This document shows, in pieces, positions 27,083-35,819 of a stretch of 64,000 bases of DNA. The notes under the pieces are model-generated. The model did no database searches, was not told the DNA's origin, and saw only the letters and a program-made list of their open reading frames with translations. The stretch is from NCBI GenBank assembly GCA_963824985.1, contig CAWGRQ010000009.1, forward strand, positions 1 to 64,000, in the 5' to 3' direction. Position numbers and translations under genes: made by a program. The stretch is from JAFNAG01 sp963824985. GTDB taxonomy: Bacteria > Acidobacteriota > UBA6911. How positions within the stretch are numbered: position 1 is the stretch's first letter; every line of letters begins with the position of its first letter.

Positions 27083-29421
27083 ACGACCATCGTGAGCTGT
27101 GGTGGGACTCGCCGACGGTGGAATTGGGAAAGGTGTTTCACCTTGATCTCCCTGACGGCATGAACTTTGTTTATGGAGGGCACCTTCCCGAAATCCAGGT
27201 CAGTTATGAATCCTGGGGTGCTCTCAACGCGTCCCGCGATAATGCCATTGTCATTATCCACCCCCTGGCGTTTGATTGTCATGTGACGGGGGATTACCTT
27301 GATCAGCCGGTCGGATGGTGGGAGCCCCTGGTCGGTCCTGGGCGAGCCATTGATACGGAAAGAAACTTCGTCATTTGCCCGAATCTGCTGGGAGGTTGTT
27401 ACGGAACGACCGGGCCCCGGTTTCCGGCAACGGATGGCGAACCCTATCTGGAGCGATTTCCCCTGCTTACCCCGCTGGACATGATGCGCGTACTGCGGCT
27501 GTTCTTGCGCCAGCTGGGGATTGAGCGGCTGCGGATGGTGATTGGCGCCAGCATGGGGGGCATGATGGTCTGGGAATGGGCGATAGAGGCGGGTGAAGAA
27601 ATTGACTTGGCTACGATTGTGGCCGCGCCGCTCCGGACTACGCCTCTGCAGATCGGATGGAACTGGCTCCAGCGTCGCGGGGTTGAACTCGACATTAACG
27701 GCAGTGAAGCCAGTTCGGCCTGGGGACAAATGGTGGCCCGGGGGGTCGGCATGCTGAGTTATCGATCTCCGGTCAGTCTCGAGGAGAAATTCGGGCGGGA
27801 GTGGTTTAAGCGTCCGGGATCGACCTTGGGCGAACGCGGGATGTTCAACGTCGAGTCGTGGTTGCGCCATCAGGGACGAAAAAGCGTCAAGCGCTTCGAT
27901 CCCTACACTTACATTCTGTTCACCCGCGCCATGGACCTTTTTGACGTCAGCATGAATCGCGGGAGTATTGTGACGGCTCTGGAGCCTGTGCGCTGCCGGA
28001 CGCTGATTGTGGGCATCAGTTCGGATCAGCTTTACCCGGCGGCGGACGTTCACCTGGGAGCCGATATCCTCAACCATCTGGGAAAGCCAGTGGAGTTTGC
28101 CGAACTCCGCTCTCCGCATGGACACGATGCCTTCCTTCTGGAAATCGATCAGCTCGGGGCGATCCTGAGGGATGCGCATGTTCGCGAGCCCCGCATCGTG
28201 CCGACGCCGGCACAGCGGGAGGTGCGTACGATTCGCCTGGGAATTTTGGGCGCGGGGCGGGTCACCGGACTGTTCCTGAATCTCCTGGCTGAACGCCAGT
28301 CTCAGCTGATCGAGGACTATAACCTTCGTTTCCAGGTGGCTGCGGTTGCGGACATCGACACGACCCGCGCTCTGGATCCTGCGCTGGGCCCGATCGAACT
28401 CGGTTTCGATCCGGAGCAACTGGTGCGTCGTGACGACATTGACGTCGTGGTTGAAGCCACCCGGGGGAGCGACACTCATGGTTTGCTGGAGATCGCCCTG
28501 GGCCGGAAGCGTTCGGTGGCGACGACGAATAAGGCTTTAATCAAGCAGCATGGCCCAGCTCTGGAGCAGTTTGCGCTCGCCCACGGAGTGCGCCTTGCCT
28601 ACCACAATGCGATCGCCGCCGGCTGGCCCCTGATGTACGCCGTGGAGCGGCCGCTGCGCCATCTGAAAATCCAAAGCATCCAGGCGGTGCTTTCTTCGAC
28701 CTGCAACGTGATCCTGGAGCGGATGGAACAGGGATTTTCGTTCGCCTCGGCTCTTACCCATGCGCGGTCGCTTGAGGTTACCGAGCCCGATCCCGAACTC
28801 GATCTGTCGGGGTGGGATACGGCGCAGAAGCTCCTGATCCTTTGCGCCCGGGCTCAGGGTCTGCGCTTCGGAGTTGAGGAGCTCATGGTCCATGGCATCC
28901 ATGAGCTCAGCCCCATAATTGTCAGGCAGGCCCCATCCCTGGGGCTGCGCATCAAGCTGGTGGGGCTATATGGAGCGAATCCGGACAGACCGATAGCAGG
29001 AGTGCTTCCCCTTGCGGTTCCGGCGGACGGACACCTGGGAACCGTGAGGGCTCAGAATAACGTCGTGGTGCTGGCCGGCGACGATACCGGGGAGATGGTT
29101 TATCTGGGAATGGGGAGTGGGAGGCTTCCCGTAGCGGCTGCATTGCTTAATGATGTCATCGGCCTTTACCACCCGAGGCATAGCTGGACCGGACGCTTCC
29201 CTCGATCCAGTTTTGGACCAAGGGCACCCCGTTTTGCCACTTTCCTGGTTCGTGAAGGAGAGATGACCGTCCTGAGTGATACGGAGCAGCCGGGCAGCAT
29301 ACCCCTGCCTCGAGTCGCTCATCTGGCCCCATCAACCATGATCCGGGCGTATGCGCAAGAGCAGGAATACCTAAAAGAGCGTCTTCGCGATGATGATGAA
29401 GGGGGCAGCAATCAGCCCTAA
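27076..29421 (+). CDS. Fused homoserine O-acetyltransferase (MetX) and homoserine dehydrogenase
   Basis: 781 aa in one uninterrupted frame. Residues 1-~375: alpha/beta-hydrolase acyltransferase of the MetX family, with the oxyanion region HPLAFDCHVTG, nucleophile S159 in GASMGGM, catalytic Asp in ISSDQLYP and His in SPHGHDAF. Residues ~380-781: homoserine dehydrogenase, with NAD(P) motif GILGAGRVTG, the TTNKALI and AYHNAIAAGWPLM region, SSTCNVILERM, and ELDLSGWDTAQKLLILCA. The two activities are consecutive: aspartate semialdehyde to homoserine, then O-acyl (or succinyl) homoserine for methionine. No ACT domain is visible. Acyl donor is inferred from family. Confidence 0.92.
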   Translation: MTNDHRELWWDSPTVELGKVFHLDLPDGMNFVYGGHLPEIQVSYESWGALNASRDNAIVIIHPLAFDCHVTGDYLDQPVGWWEPLVGPGRAIDTERNFVICPNLLGGCYGTTGPRFPATDGEPYLERFPLLTPLDMMRVLRLFLRQLGIERLRMVIGASMGGMMVWEWAIEAGEEIDLATIVAAPLRTTPLQIGWNWLQRRGVELDINGSEASSAWGQMVARGVGMLSYRSPVSLEEKFGREWFKRPGSTLGERGMFNVESWLRHQGRKSVKRFDPYTYILFTRAMDLFDVSMNRGSIVTALEPVRCRTLIVGISSDQLYPAADVHLGADILNHLGKPVEFAELRSPHGHDAFLLEIDQLGAILRDAHVREPRIVPTPAQREVRTIRLGILGAGRVTGLFLNLLAERQSQLIEDYNLRFQVAAVADIDTTRALDPALGPIELGFDPEQLVRRDDIDVVVEATRGSDTHGLLEIALGRKRSVATTNKALIKQHGPALEQFALAHGVRLAYHNAIAAGWPLMYAVERPLRHLKIQSIQAVLSSTCNVILERMEQGFSFASALTHARSLEVTEPDPELDLSGWDTAQKLLILCARAQGLRFGVEELMVHGIHELSPIIVRQAPSLGLRIKLVGLYGANPDRPIAGVLPLAVPADGHLGTVRAQNNVVVLAGDDTGEMVYLGMGSGRLPVAAALLNDVIGLYHPRHSWTGRFPRSSFGPRAPRFATFLVREGEMTVLSDTEQPGSIPLPRVAHLAPSTMIRAYAQEQEYLKERLRDDDEGGSNQP

Positions 29422-29658
29422 CACAAGCAGGATCAACAATAGCACCGGCAATCCCACCAGAATTACCGGCAGCGCCGCGACGCCTACCGCCAGGCACACC
29501 AGAAGCAACGGCATGCCGACAACAACTGTGAATACGAGCTTGACCAGGCCGAGCCCGAGTTTCAAGGGTAGCACTACCAGGGCGATCAGGGCTTTGACGG
29601 CAAGAAGAGCCAGGCCTGCAGCCAGAAAAAGCACCAGAATTCCCCCTGCTTCGATCAT
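29371..29658 (-). CDS. Small hydrophobic membrane protein
   Basis: 95 aa, almost entirely hydrophobic, with three likely membrane helices (GGILVLFLAAGLALLAV; VVVGMPLLLVCLAVGVAAL; VLLLILLVLGLIAAPFIII). No family assigned. It is convergent with the MetX-Hom fusion and its 3' end overlaps that gene by about 50 bp. The biased composition supports a real membrane protein. Confidence 0.6.
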   Translation of the reverse strand: MIEAGGILVLFLAAGLALLAVKALIALVVLPLKLGLGLVKLVFTVVVGMPLLLVCLAVGVAALPVILVGLPVLLLILLVLGLIAAPFIIIAKTLF

Positions 29659-29783
29659 CGCTCCCTCCCTCCATCTAGTTCCTCACATGTTTAATACGCA
29701 ATTGCAGCGCCCGGGGTTCATCTCCGCGGTGTCTGGAAACGACACTCCCACTCTGCTAGCATTTCTGTAGCCCGGGTGGGGCA

Positions 29784-30494
29784 ATGAAGAGACAGAAACG
29801 GCAGGACATGAAGGCATATGCGATTTTGGCGGCAGTCTGCCTGACCATGGCATGGAGGTGCCAGCCGATCTCATCGATCGATCTGTCGGACTCGGGATCG
29901 ATAAAGGGTGGAGCCATGACAACCAAGGACGGGGAAGATACTCCCGGAAGCAAGGAGCTGAAACAGGCCACTTTCGGCGCCGGTTGCTTTTGGTGCGTCG
30001 AGGCGGTTTTTCAGCGCCTGAAGGGAGTCGACAAGGTGGTGTCCGGATATGCCGGGGGGCTTGTGGATCATCCAACCTACGAACAGGTCTGCACCGGCGC
30101 GACCGGGCACGCGGAAGTCTGCCAGATCCTCTACGATCCGGCCATGATCTCCTACGATGAGCTGCTCGAAGTTTTTTGGAAGACGCACGATCCGACGACG
30201 CTGAATCGCCAGGGGAGCGATGTCGGCACCCAGTACCGTTCCGCTATCTTCTATCACGACGAGGAGCAGAAGAAGCTGGCCGAAAGTTACAGGCGCAAAC
30301 TCGATGACGAACACATCTGGGATCATCCCATTGTCACGGAGATTGTGCCCTTTCGGAAGTTCTGGCCCGCCGAGGACTATCACCAGAATTATTACAACGC
30401 CAACTCCGGCCGGTCCTATTGCCAACTGGTCATCAATCCCAAATTGGCCAAGCTCAAGAAAGTATTTGCAGACAAGCTCAAGCAGTTAAAGTGA
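29784..30494 (+). CDS. msrA: Peptide-methionine (S)-S-oxide reductase with exported N-terminus
   Basis: 236 aa. The MsrA catalytic motif GCFWCVEA follows ATFGA, with YAGG, ATGHAEVCQI and DVGTQYRSAIFYHDEEQ all typical. It repairs methionine-S-sulfoxide in proteins. The first ~25 residues (AYAILAAVCLTMAWRC) look like a lipoprotein or signal sequence, so the enzyme probably works in the periplasm. An alternative start at 29808 trims the basic leader; a start at 29916 would give a cytoplasmic form. No msrB nearby. Confidence 0.92.
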   Translation: MKRQKRQDMKAYAILAAVCLTMAWRCQPISSIDLSDSGSIKGGAMTTKDGEDTPGSKELKQATFGAGCFWCVEAVFQRLKGVDKVVSGYAGGLVDHPTYEQVCTGATGHAEVCQILYDPAMISYDELLEVFWKTHDPTTLNRQGSDVGTQYRSAIFYHDEEQKKLAESYRRKLDDEHIWDHPIVTEIVPFRKFWPAEDYHQNYYNANSGRSYCQLVINPKLAKLKKVFADKLKQLK

Positions 30495-30550
30495 GATCGA
30501 ATAGGAACCGATCACGATACCGACCCCGACCCGAGGGTTGTTTCGGTTAA

Positions 30551-30594
30551 CCCCGCTTTGCGGGGCAAGCCAAAGCCACGCCTTCCAGGCGTGG
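30551..30594. terminator. Twin hairpins between convergent genes
   Basis: Two back-to-back palindromes: CCCCGCTTTGCGGGG (30551-30565) and CCACGCCTTCCAGGCGTGG (30576-30594). They sit between msrA and the convergent PGPGW gene and could stop transcription from both sides, though there is no clear T-run. They may instead be a REP-type repeat. Confidence 0.45.
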
Positions 30595-30598
30595 TCGA

Positions 30599-31018
30599 TT
30601 ATTCCGGAATTTCGAGAGGGGGTTCCTGTGCGCGAGCCCGCATCCACTGCAGCGCCGCGCGCACGGGCCCGATCCGCACGATGCGGAGCTCGAACGCGCG
30701 TTTGCCCGGAATGTCAAGGAGCGAGAAACCCAGAATCACGGTCAGTAAGCCCTGTCCCGGGATTCCAGGTAACGATAAGACCAATCCGGTCAGAACGAGA
30801 AGGACTCCCCCGACGTTTTTCAGCGCAAGCAGGAGGATCCGTAAGGCAGGATGCCGGGTTCTCAGCGATGACGAGGGATTCCCATGCCGGGAAAAATAAT
30901 CGACGGGAAGGCGCCGGACCATCCATGGCACCAGGATCAGGGTGACGATGAACATCACCAGGGAACATCCGGCAATCACCCAACCGACAGTTCCGGAATT
31001 ACGCAACCATGTCAGCAT
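30599..31018 (-). CDS. PGPGW-type transmembrane protein
   Basis: 139 aa with two or three membrane helices (VGWVIAGCSLVMFIVTLIL near the N-terminus; LLVLTGLVLSLPGIPGQGLLTVI). The LSLPGIPGQGLLTVILGF block followed by LLDIPGKRAFE matches the PGPGW family of putative inner-membrane proteins of unknown function. Isolated gene, convergent with msrA. Confidence 0.7.
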   Translation of the reverse strand: MLTWLRNSGTVGWVIAGCSLVMFIVTLILVPWMVRRLPVDYFSRHGNPSSSLRTRHPALRILLLALKNVGGVLLVLTGLVLSLPGIPGQGLLTVILGFSLLDIPGKRAFELRIVRIGPVRAALQWMRARAQEPPLEIPE

Positions 31019-31193
31019 AATTCAGCTTGTCGCCAAGACACTCTTCCGGGGATCGGGATCAGGCTTGGGCCCCTCTCGCGCACACTTTAGATAGCAAGGG
31101 GCAAAGGGATCAAGTGGCAAAAAGGGGAAGCGGGCTCCCAAAAGGTCGGCTTCTCTCTCCCTCTGCGCCTGGTAGGCGCGACGGCAACACCCC

Positions 31194-32984
31194 TCAGCGG
31201 CCCGCGAGGGACAGCCGGAATGCAGCCATCTCCTGGTCGTTGCGAACCAGCAGGATGTCGCCGGCCAGCACCGGGTGGTTCCAGGTCTTCCCCTCGATCG
31301 CCGGGAACCGGGCGAGCTCCGTGAATCGATCGGGGGTCGCCCCAACCAGCGCCAGCTCACCCTCTTCCGACAGCACCAGCAGCAAGTCCTGATCGGGCAG
31401 CAGGACGAGCTGGCCGTTGCCGTAGCGTCCGCCCTTCCACTTGCGCTGGCCGTCCGTGAGGTCGATGCATGCGAGGATGCTGCCGTCGAAGCCGAAGGCA
31501 TGGCCATCGTGAACGACGAAGTCGTTGAAGTAGGGCTTCAGCCCGTTCGAGGTCCAGCGCTCTTCGACGTTCCATCCGCCAGGCCCGTGCGCGACCGCGA
31601 TGCGGCGCGTGCCGATTCCTCCGGCCGCGTCCACGGCGCCGATCAGGAGGTCGCCGTCCGTAGTCTGGGCCGGCTGCACGATGCTGGGCCCCCACGGGTG
31701 CTGCCAGAGCAGCGTGCCGTCGGCCGGCGCGACGCTGGTCGCGCCCGCACCGGTCAACATCAAGACCTGGGTGACTCCGCCGATCGTCAATAGTTGCGGT
31801 GAGCTGTAGCTCACCCCGCCGGTCGGGCCAAACCAGCGTGGATGGCCGGTGACGATGTCGTAGGCGACCAGCTTGCCGGCATACACGATGACGAGGTCGT
31901 CGACCACCAACGGCGAGCTCGCGAAGCCCCACTTCGGAATCTTCGTGCCGGCGTCGGACGCCGCGTTGCGCGACCACACGACGGCGCCGTCACGGGCGTT
32001 CGAGCGCGTTCAGGATTCCGGTGGCGCCAAATGTGTATACGCGGCCATTGCTGAGGGTCGGCGTCCCGCGCGGACCCGCACCGCCATTCGATTCCCAGAA
32101 CCGGGCTGTGTCGCGGTGTGCCCACACCGGCTCGCCGGTGGTTAGTTTGTAGCAGGCGACGATCTCGTCGGGACCGCGCTGCTCTTGGGTGTAGAAGCAG
32201 GTCGCCGCGGACCGCGAACGACGACCAACCCGGTCCGATCGGCCGGCGCCATAGCGCGACCGGCGGCGATGCGCTCCAGTCGGTCTTGATCCGCACGCCG
32301 GGGATAATGTCGTCACGATGGGGTCCGCGAAAACCGGGCCAGTCGGCTCCCGTCTCCGCTCCTGCGGGAGCCGGCGGGAGCGCCGCCGGCTCGCCCGCTC
32401 GGCTGGGGCCACCAGCGGTTTCTGGGGAGTCTTCGCGCACCGGCGAACCGGCGGGAGCGTTGCCGGCTCGTTGCCGGATTGGGCCAGGAGCCGCTCCTCC
32501 GGGGTCTTCGTCCACCGCCAATTCAAGTCGCTATTGAAGGTGCCGGTGACGCCACCGGTCCGGACGAGCGTCCACACTCCACACGCGAGCAGGATGGTCA
32601 CGACCATCGTCGCGCGCCGAGGTCCGTCCGAGAGACGACGGCTGGCCACCGCCCACGCGACGAAGGCGAGGCTCAGGATCGGGGAGCCAAGATGGCCAAC
32701 AACATCCCCTTGCACCCCGTCGCAATCGACTCGTGGACAATGCGCGATGTCGCGAACAGCGCGACGATCATCAGGACGACGGCGCCCAAGCGCTCGGACC
32801 AAGGCGCCCGGCTCAGGAACAACCACCACACGACTATGGCCAACCCGCCGACGAGTCCCCCAAGCACCCCATAGATCGCGGCTTCGGGCACGACGACAGG
32901 GACGCCAAACCTAATCAGCCACTGCAGTATCACGATGACCACGCCGGGCCACAGCCGGAGCGGCTTCCTACCTGGAATTGTCAT
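31194..32984 (-). pseudogene. Membrane-anchored PQQ-like beta-propeller protein with several frameshifts
   Basis: Joining frames gives about 590 aa. The N-terminal ~130 residues hold three or four membrane helices (LRLWPGVVIVILQWLIRFG; IYGVLGGLVGGLAIVVWWLF; VVLMIVALFATSRIVH). Then comes a low-complexity linker rich in R/P and a PQQ-type propeller (ADWPGFRGPHRDDIIPGV; VVWSRNAASDAGTKIPKWGF; GSILACIDLTDGQRKWKGG; ELALVGATPDRFTELARF). Frames change near 32690, 32450, 32200 and 31985. Function unknown; such anchored propellers may bind a quinone cofactor or act as scaffolds. The linker contains two palindromic repeat units. Confidence 0.65.
32370..32470. repeat. Two GC-rich palindromic units inside the propeller gene linker
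   Basis: Unit 1 at 32370-32393 and unit 2 at 32447-32470 share the pattern RCCGGCGGGAGCG, then YYGCCGGCTCG, and each folds as GCCGGC/GCCGGC. They encode the irregular Arg/Pro-rich linker between the membrane part and the propeller. This looks like REP-type units that invaded or expanded inside a tolerant region. Confidence 0.6.
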
Positions 32985-33126
32985 TTTGGTCCCCGGAGTC
33001 CTACACAGTACGCCCGGCGGGTGTCGGTTGATCGTGTATGGTCATAGGCCATCATACGAAAGAGAGCGGCGGATTGTTCAGCATAAATCGTTATGCGCAC
33101 TCCAGGTTCCCCGAAATAGGGAAATA

Positions 33127-33202
33127 GGGACGCAAACCTATTTCGTGATTCCTCACTCCCGGCTAAAGCACGCGAAGTGCCTCGAAATAGGTTTGCGTAC
33201 CC
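33127..33202. repeat. Palindrome downstream of the aminotransferase gene
   Basis: GGGACGCAAACCTATTTCG (33127-33145) pairs with the arm at 33183-33202, with only one indel between the arms. Half of the same motif recurs inverted at about 35519-35550, on the other side of the aminotransferase-DUF350-NlpC block. It could be a terminator or a RAYT-type repeat. Confidence 0.6.
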
Positions 33203-33233
33203 ATTTTCTCTGTTTCTTGAGCGATCGACGGCT

Positions 33234-34526
33234 TCAGCTGCCGTTCGACATGTACTTCCGGATCGCAGCCAGCGTCCGTTCGATATCCGCCATCGAGTTG
33301 TAGATGTGCGGCGAAATTCGCAGCCCGCCGCGGTCAGGACCGCCGCGGGTCATTCCCGCGATCCGGTCCTTGGTGTATAGCGCCTCACTCAGCCTGCGCA
33401 CGTCCAGGTTCCCCGGCTGGAAGGACACGACGGCCACTGAGCGTGCGGGATCCGGGTGCGTCCAGATCCTGACGCCGTCGATCTTATTCAGGCCCTGCAT
33501 GAGTGCCTGCGCCAGTTCACGGGCCCGGGCCTCGATCTGCTTTCTGCCGATCCTGTTCTGGAACTTCAAAGCCTCACCGAACGCAATGATCGCCGGCTCG
33601 TCCCGTTGACCGAAGCCTTCGAATGTCTTCGACAGCCCGGTCGCCCCGGTGTAAGCGCTGAAGATCGTTCCCCAGATTTTGGAGTGAGACCGCTTGTTCA
33701 CATAAAGCACTCCGACCTCCTTAGGCCCGCAGGGCCACTTGTGTGCGCTGGCACTATAAAAATCGGGCTGCATGTCGCTCAAATCTATGTCCATTACGCC
33801 GAGCGTCTGCGCGCCATCTACCAGGGTCAGGACGCCCCGTTCGCCGGCCATTCGGCAGAGTTCTTTGACCGGCAGGAGATCGCCGACCGTGCTGGTGAGG
33901 TGGGTCAGGGCAAGCACTCTGGTGCCCGGGCTCATCTCACGTTCAAACGCCTTGAGGTAATACTCGTGCCCGGGATGCGGATTCACCTGAGTCACGGTTC
34001 TGATCCTGAATCCGAACCGTTTCGATTTCTCCTGCCACGCCTGCAGGTTGCTGGGATGGTTATCAGAGAAGACGATCACCTCATCACCGGCTTTGAGATC
34101 TACTCCGTTGGAGACGAGGTTGTTGGCCTCGCTCGTATTGCGGGTGATGATGATTTCCTCCGGAGTCACCCGCATGAATTCGGCAAGCAGCTTCCGCGTC
34201 GCCTCCTTTCCCTCGGTCATTTTCGCGCGGTTGTCCATGGATGGGTCCTGATCGATGGCGCGCGTGTTCCGGTACATCGATTCCAGCACCGGCGCCGAGG
34301 AAGGGCAGAGGTTCGCTGCGTTCATCACCGATAATCCCGGTGTCAGCAGGAACTGCTGTCGCACCGAGTCCCAAAAGGCGTCATCCGGGGCATCAGGGGA
34401 CGGAGGCATGGGAGGAAACCTGTGCGGGAACACGGGAGAGGCAAACAACGCGGCGGATCCGCCCAGGGCGGCCATACGGCCGAAGTCCCTGCGGCTGATG
34501 CCGGGATTCCTGTTCGGCAGTGCCAT
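33234..34526 (-). CDS. Class V aminotransferase, exported by a twin-arginine-like signal
   Basis: 430 aa. The N-terminus NPGISRRDFGRMAALGGSAALF carries a twin-arginine pattern (SRRDFGR), so a PLP enzyme outside the cytoplasm is predicted. The PLP fold is clear: NTSEANNLVSNGVDL, VFSDNHPSNLQAW, LVDGAQTLGVMDIDL, and the Lys Schiff-base region FYSASAHKWPCGPKEVG. It resembles the isopenicillin-N-epimerase / cysteine-desulfurase branch; substrate unknown. I chose the ATG at 34526, which has an AGGAGAC ribosome site and begins the Tat signal; a longer in-frame start at 34607 is less likely. A degenerate copy of its 3' end lies at 40053. Confidence 0.85.
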   Translation of the reverse strand: MALPNRNPGISRRDFGRMAALGGSAALFASPVFPHRFPPMPPSPDAPDDAFWDSVRQQFLLTPGLSVMNAANLCPSSAPVLESMYRNTRAIDQDPSMDNRAKMTEGKEATRKLLAEFMRVTPEEIIITRNTSEANNLVSNGVDLKAGDEVIVFSDNHPSNLQAWQEKSKRFGFRIRTVTQVNPHPGHEYYLKAFEREMSPGTRVLALTHLTSTVGDLLPVKELCRMAGERGVLTLVDGAQTLGVMDIDLSDMQPDFYSASAHKWPCGPKEVGVLYVNKRSHSKIWGTIFSAYTGATGLSKTFEGFGQRDEPAIIAFGEALKFQNRIGRKQIEARARELAQALMQGLNKIDGVRIWTHPDPARSVAVVSFQPGNLDVRRLSEALYTKDRIAGMTRGGPDRGGLRISPHIYNSMADIERTLAAIRKYMSNGS

Positions 34527-34805
34527 AAGAGTGTCTCCTGTAAGGGATGTGAAGGGTCGAGAAGGCAAGCCCATTCTAGTCCCAATTGCGACAAAAACCA
34601 GCGTCATCCATTATATTCCCGATCGAGAATCTGCAATCGCGACACTGCCGGCTGCACCTGTCATACCGCAATACCTCTGCCGCCCGCCTCGCCGTCCACC
34701 GGAAAAAGCCTTCAATCGGGGAGTGCTTGACGGACGGCATTGCCGGATCTGTGTTAAGATTTGAAGACACCGGAGGGCAGCAGATATCCAAACTGGAGAC
34801 AAATA

Positions 34806-35012
34806 ATGGAAATCGGCAATTACACTGTTTCGATTCTGGTTTCTTTGGTCATTGGCATCCTCGGCTTCATCGCCGCCTACCAGATTTTTGACTGGCTGAC
34901 ACCTGGAGTCCATTTCGCCGATCAGTTGAAGGCAGACAACCGGTCGGTTGCGATCTTTTTGGCGGGCTTGTTTATCGGACTCGGGCTCCTTCTCGGGAGT
35001 GCAATCAAATGA
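34806..35012 (+). CDS. DUF350 family small membrane protein
   Basis: 68 aa, two membrane helices (VSILVSLVIGILGFIAAYQIF and VAIFLAGLFIGLGLLLGSAI) separated by the DWLTPGVHFADQLKADNR loop typical of DUF350. Function unknown for the family. The stop overlaps the start of the NlpC/P60 gene (ATGA), so they are translationally coupled. Start preferred at 34806 rather than an upstream in-frame codon at 34761, because the family begins here. Confidence 0.7.
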   Translation: MEIGNYTVSILVSLVIGILGFIAAYQIFDWLTPGVHFADQLKADNRSVAIFLAGLFIGLGLLLGSAIK

Positions 35013-35518
35013 AGAAACTGGCGCTGGCTGTTATTTGTGCATGCCTCTTTGCCGCATTGGGGGCTCACGCGAGGGCATTGCAGTCCGAGACCGCGACCGA
35101 GGCAGTTTCGAATTCCTGGCTTAAGCTGAAGGCTACCATTGAGCGCTATATGGGGAAACCCTATGTCTGGGGGGCAACAGGGCTCAAGAGCTTCGACTGT
35201 TCGGGATTGGTCTGGCGCGTACTGTGCGATAACGGCATCAATATCAAGCGCACCACGGCAAGGAAGCTGTACATGTGCCTTCCCAAACCCGGAGCCGGCG
35301 AGGCCTGGCACGAGGGTAATATCGTTTTTTTCGATGATCTCAGGCATTGCGGAATTGTCGCCGACCGCAGTTCCTTCTATCACGCCCAGACGAGCAAGGG
35401 GACTAACCTGTCGCGGCTTACTCCGTTCTGGCGGTCCAAGATCGTCGGCTTCCGCCGCCTGCCACAGCTCGATGCGTTGAGCGGCCTCAGGAGAAGGGAT
35501 TACAAATCCGAGGAGTAA
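35009..35518 (+). CDS. Secreted NlpC/P60 family peptidase
   Basis: 169 aa with signal peptide (LALAVICACLFAALGAHA). NlpC/P60 catalytic residues: Cys64 in DCSGLVWR, His in LRHCGIVADR, and a further polar residue in FYHAQTSKG. These enzymes cut D-gamma-glutamyl-diaminopimelate bonds in peptidoglycan or similar amides. Length is short, just the catalytic domain. Cotranscribed with the DUF350 gene. A diverged copy of the C-terminal half, without the catalytic Cys, is present at 40125-40345. Confidence 0.88.
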   Translation: MKKLALAVICACLFAALGAHARALQSETATEAVSNSWLKLKATIERYMGKPYVWGATGLKSFDCSGLVWRVLCDNGINIKRTTARKLYMCLPKPGAGEAWHEGNIVFFDDLRHCGIVADRSSFYHAQTSKGTNLSRLTPFWRSKIVGFRRLPQLDALSGLRRRDYKSEE

Positions 35519-35757
35519 CGGGCGATAGGATTGCGTCCCCTATTTCCCCCGATTTGCAGGGACAGAACGCGTCCCACCCATCAGATCCTCGTAGAGCACC
35601 ATCTGACCGCTTACATTCAATGCGCGGGGCAAGGATGTCTCCGCGGTGTGCGGCCAGCTCGCCTCGATCATGCCCCCGATTCACACCGGCGGCAGCAAGC
35701 TGTGAAATAATAACAGGCGCTCGACACGTGAAATTCATGGCGGGATACTGACAGCCG

Positions 35758-35800
35758 GGAAAAAAAACGCCCCGGCGTCGCGCAGGCGGGCCGGGGCGTT
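35758..35800 (-). terminator. Intrinsic terminator of the TonB receptor gene
   Basis: On the minus strand a 10-bp GC-rich stem (AACGCCCCGG at 35766-35775 with CCGGGGCGTT at 35791-35800) is followed by a run of eight T (35760-35767 as A on the plus strand). It lies 20 bp after the TonB gene stop. Confidence 0.8.
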
Positions 35801-35819
35801 AGAACCGGAAGAAACAGAA

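Noticed and set aside
27049..28479. 476-codon minus-strand frame opposite the MetX fusion
   Set aside because: Antisense shadow in a high-GC gene; no signal or family pattern.
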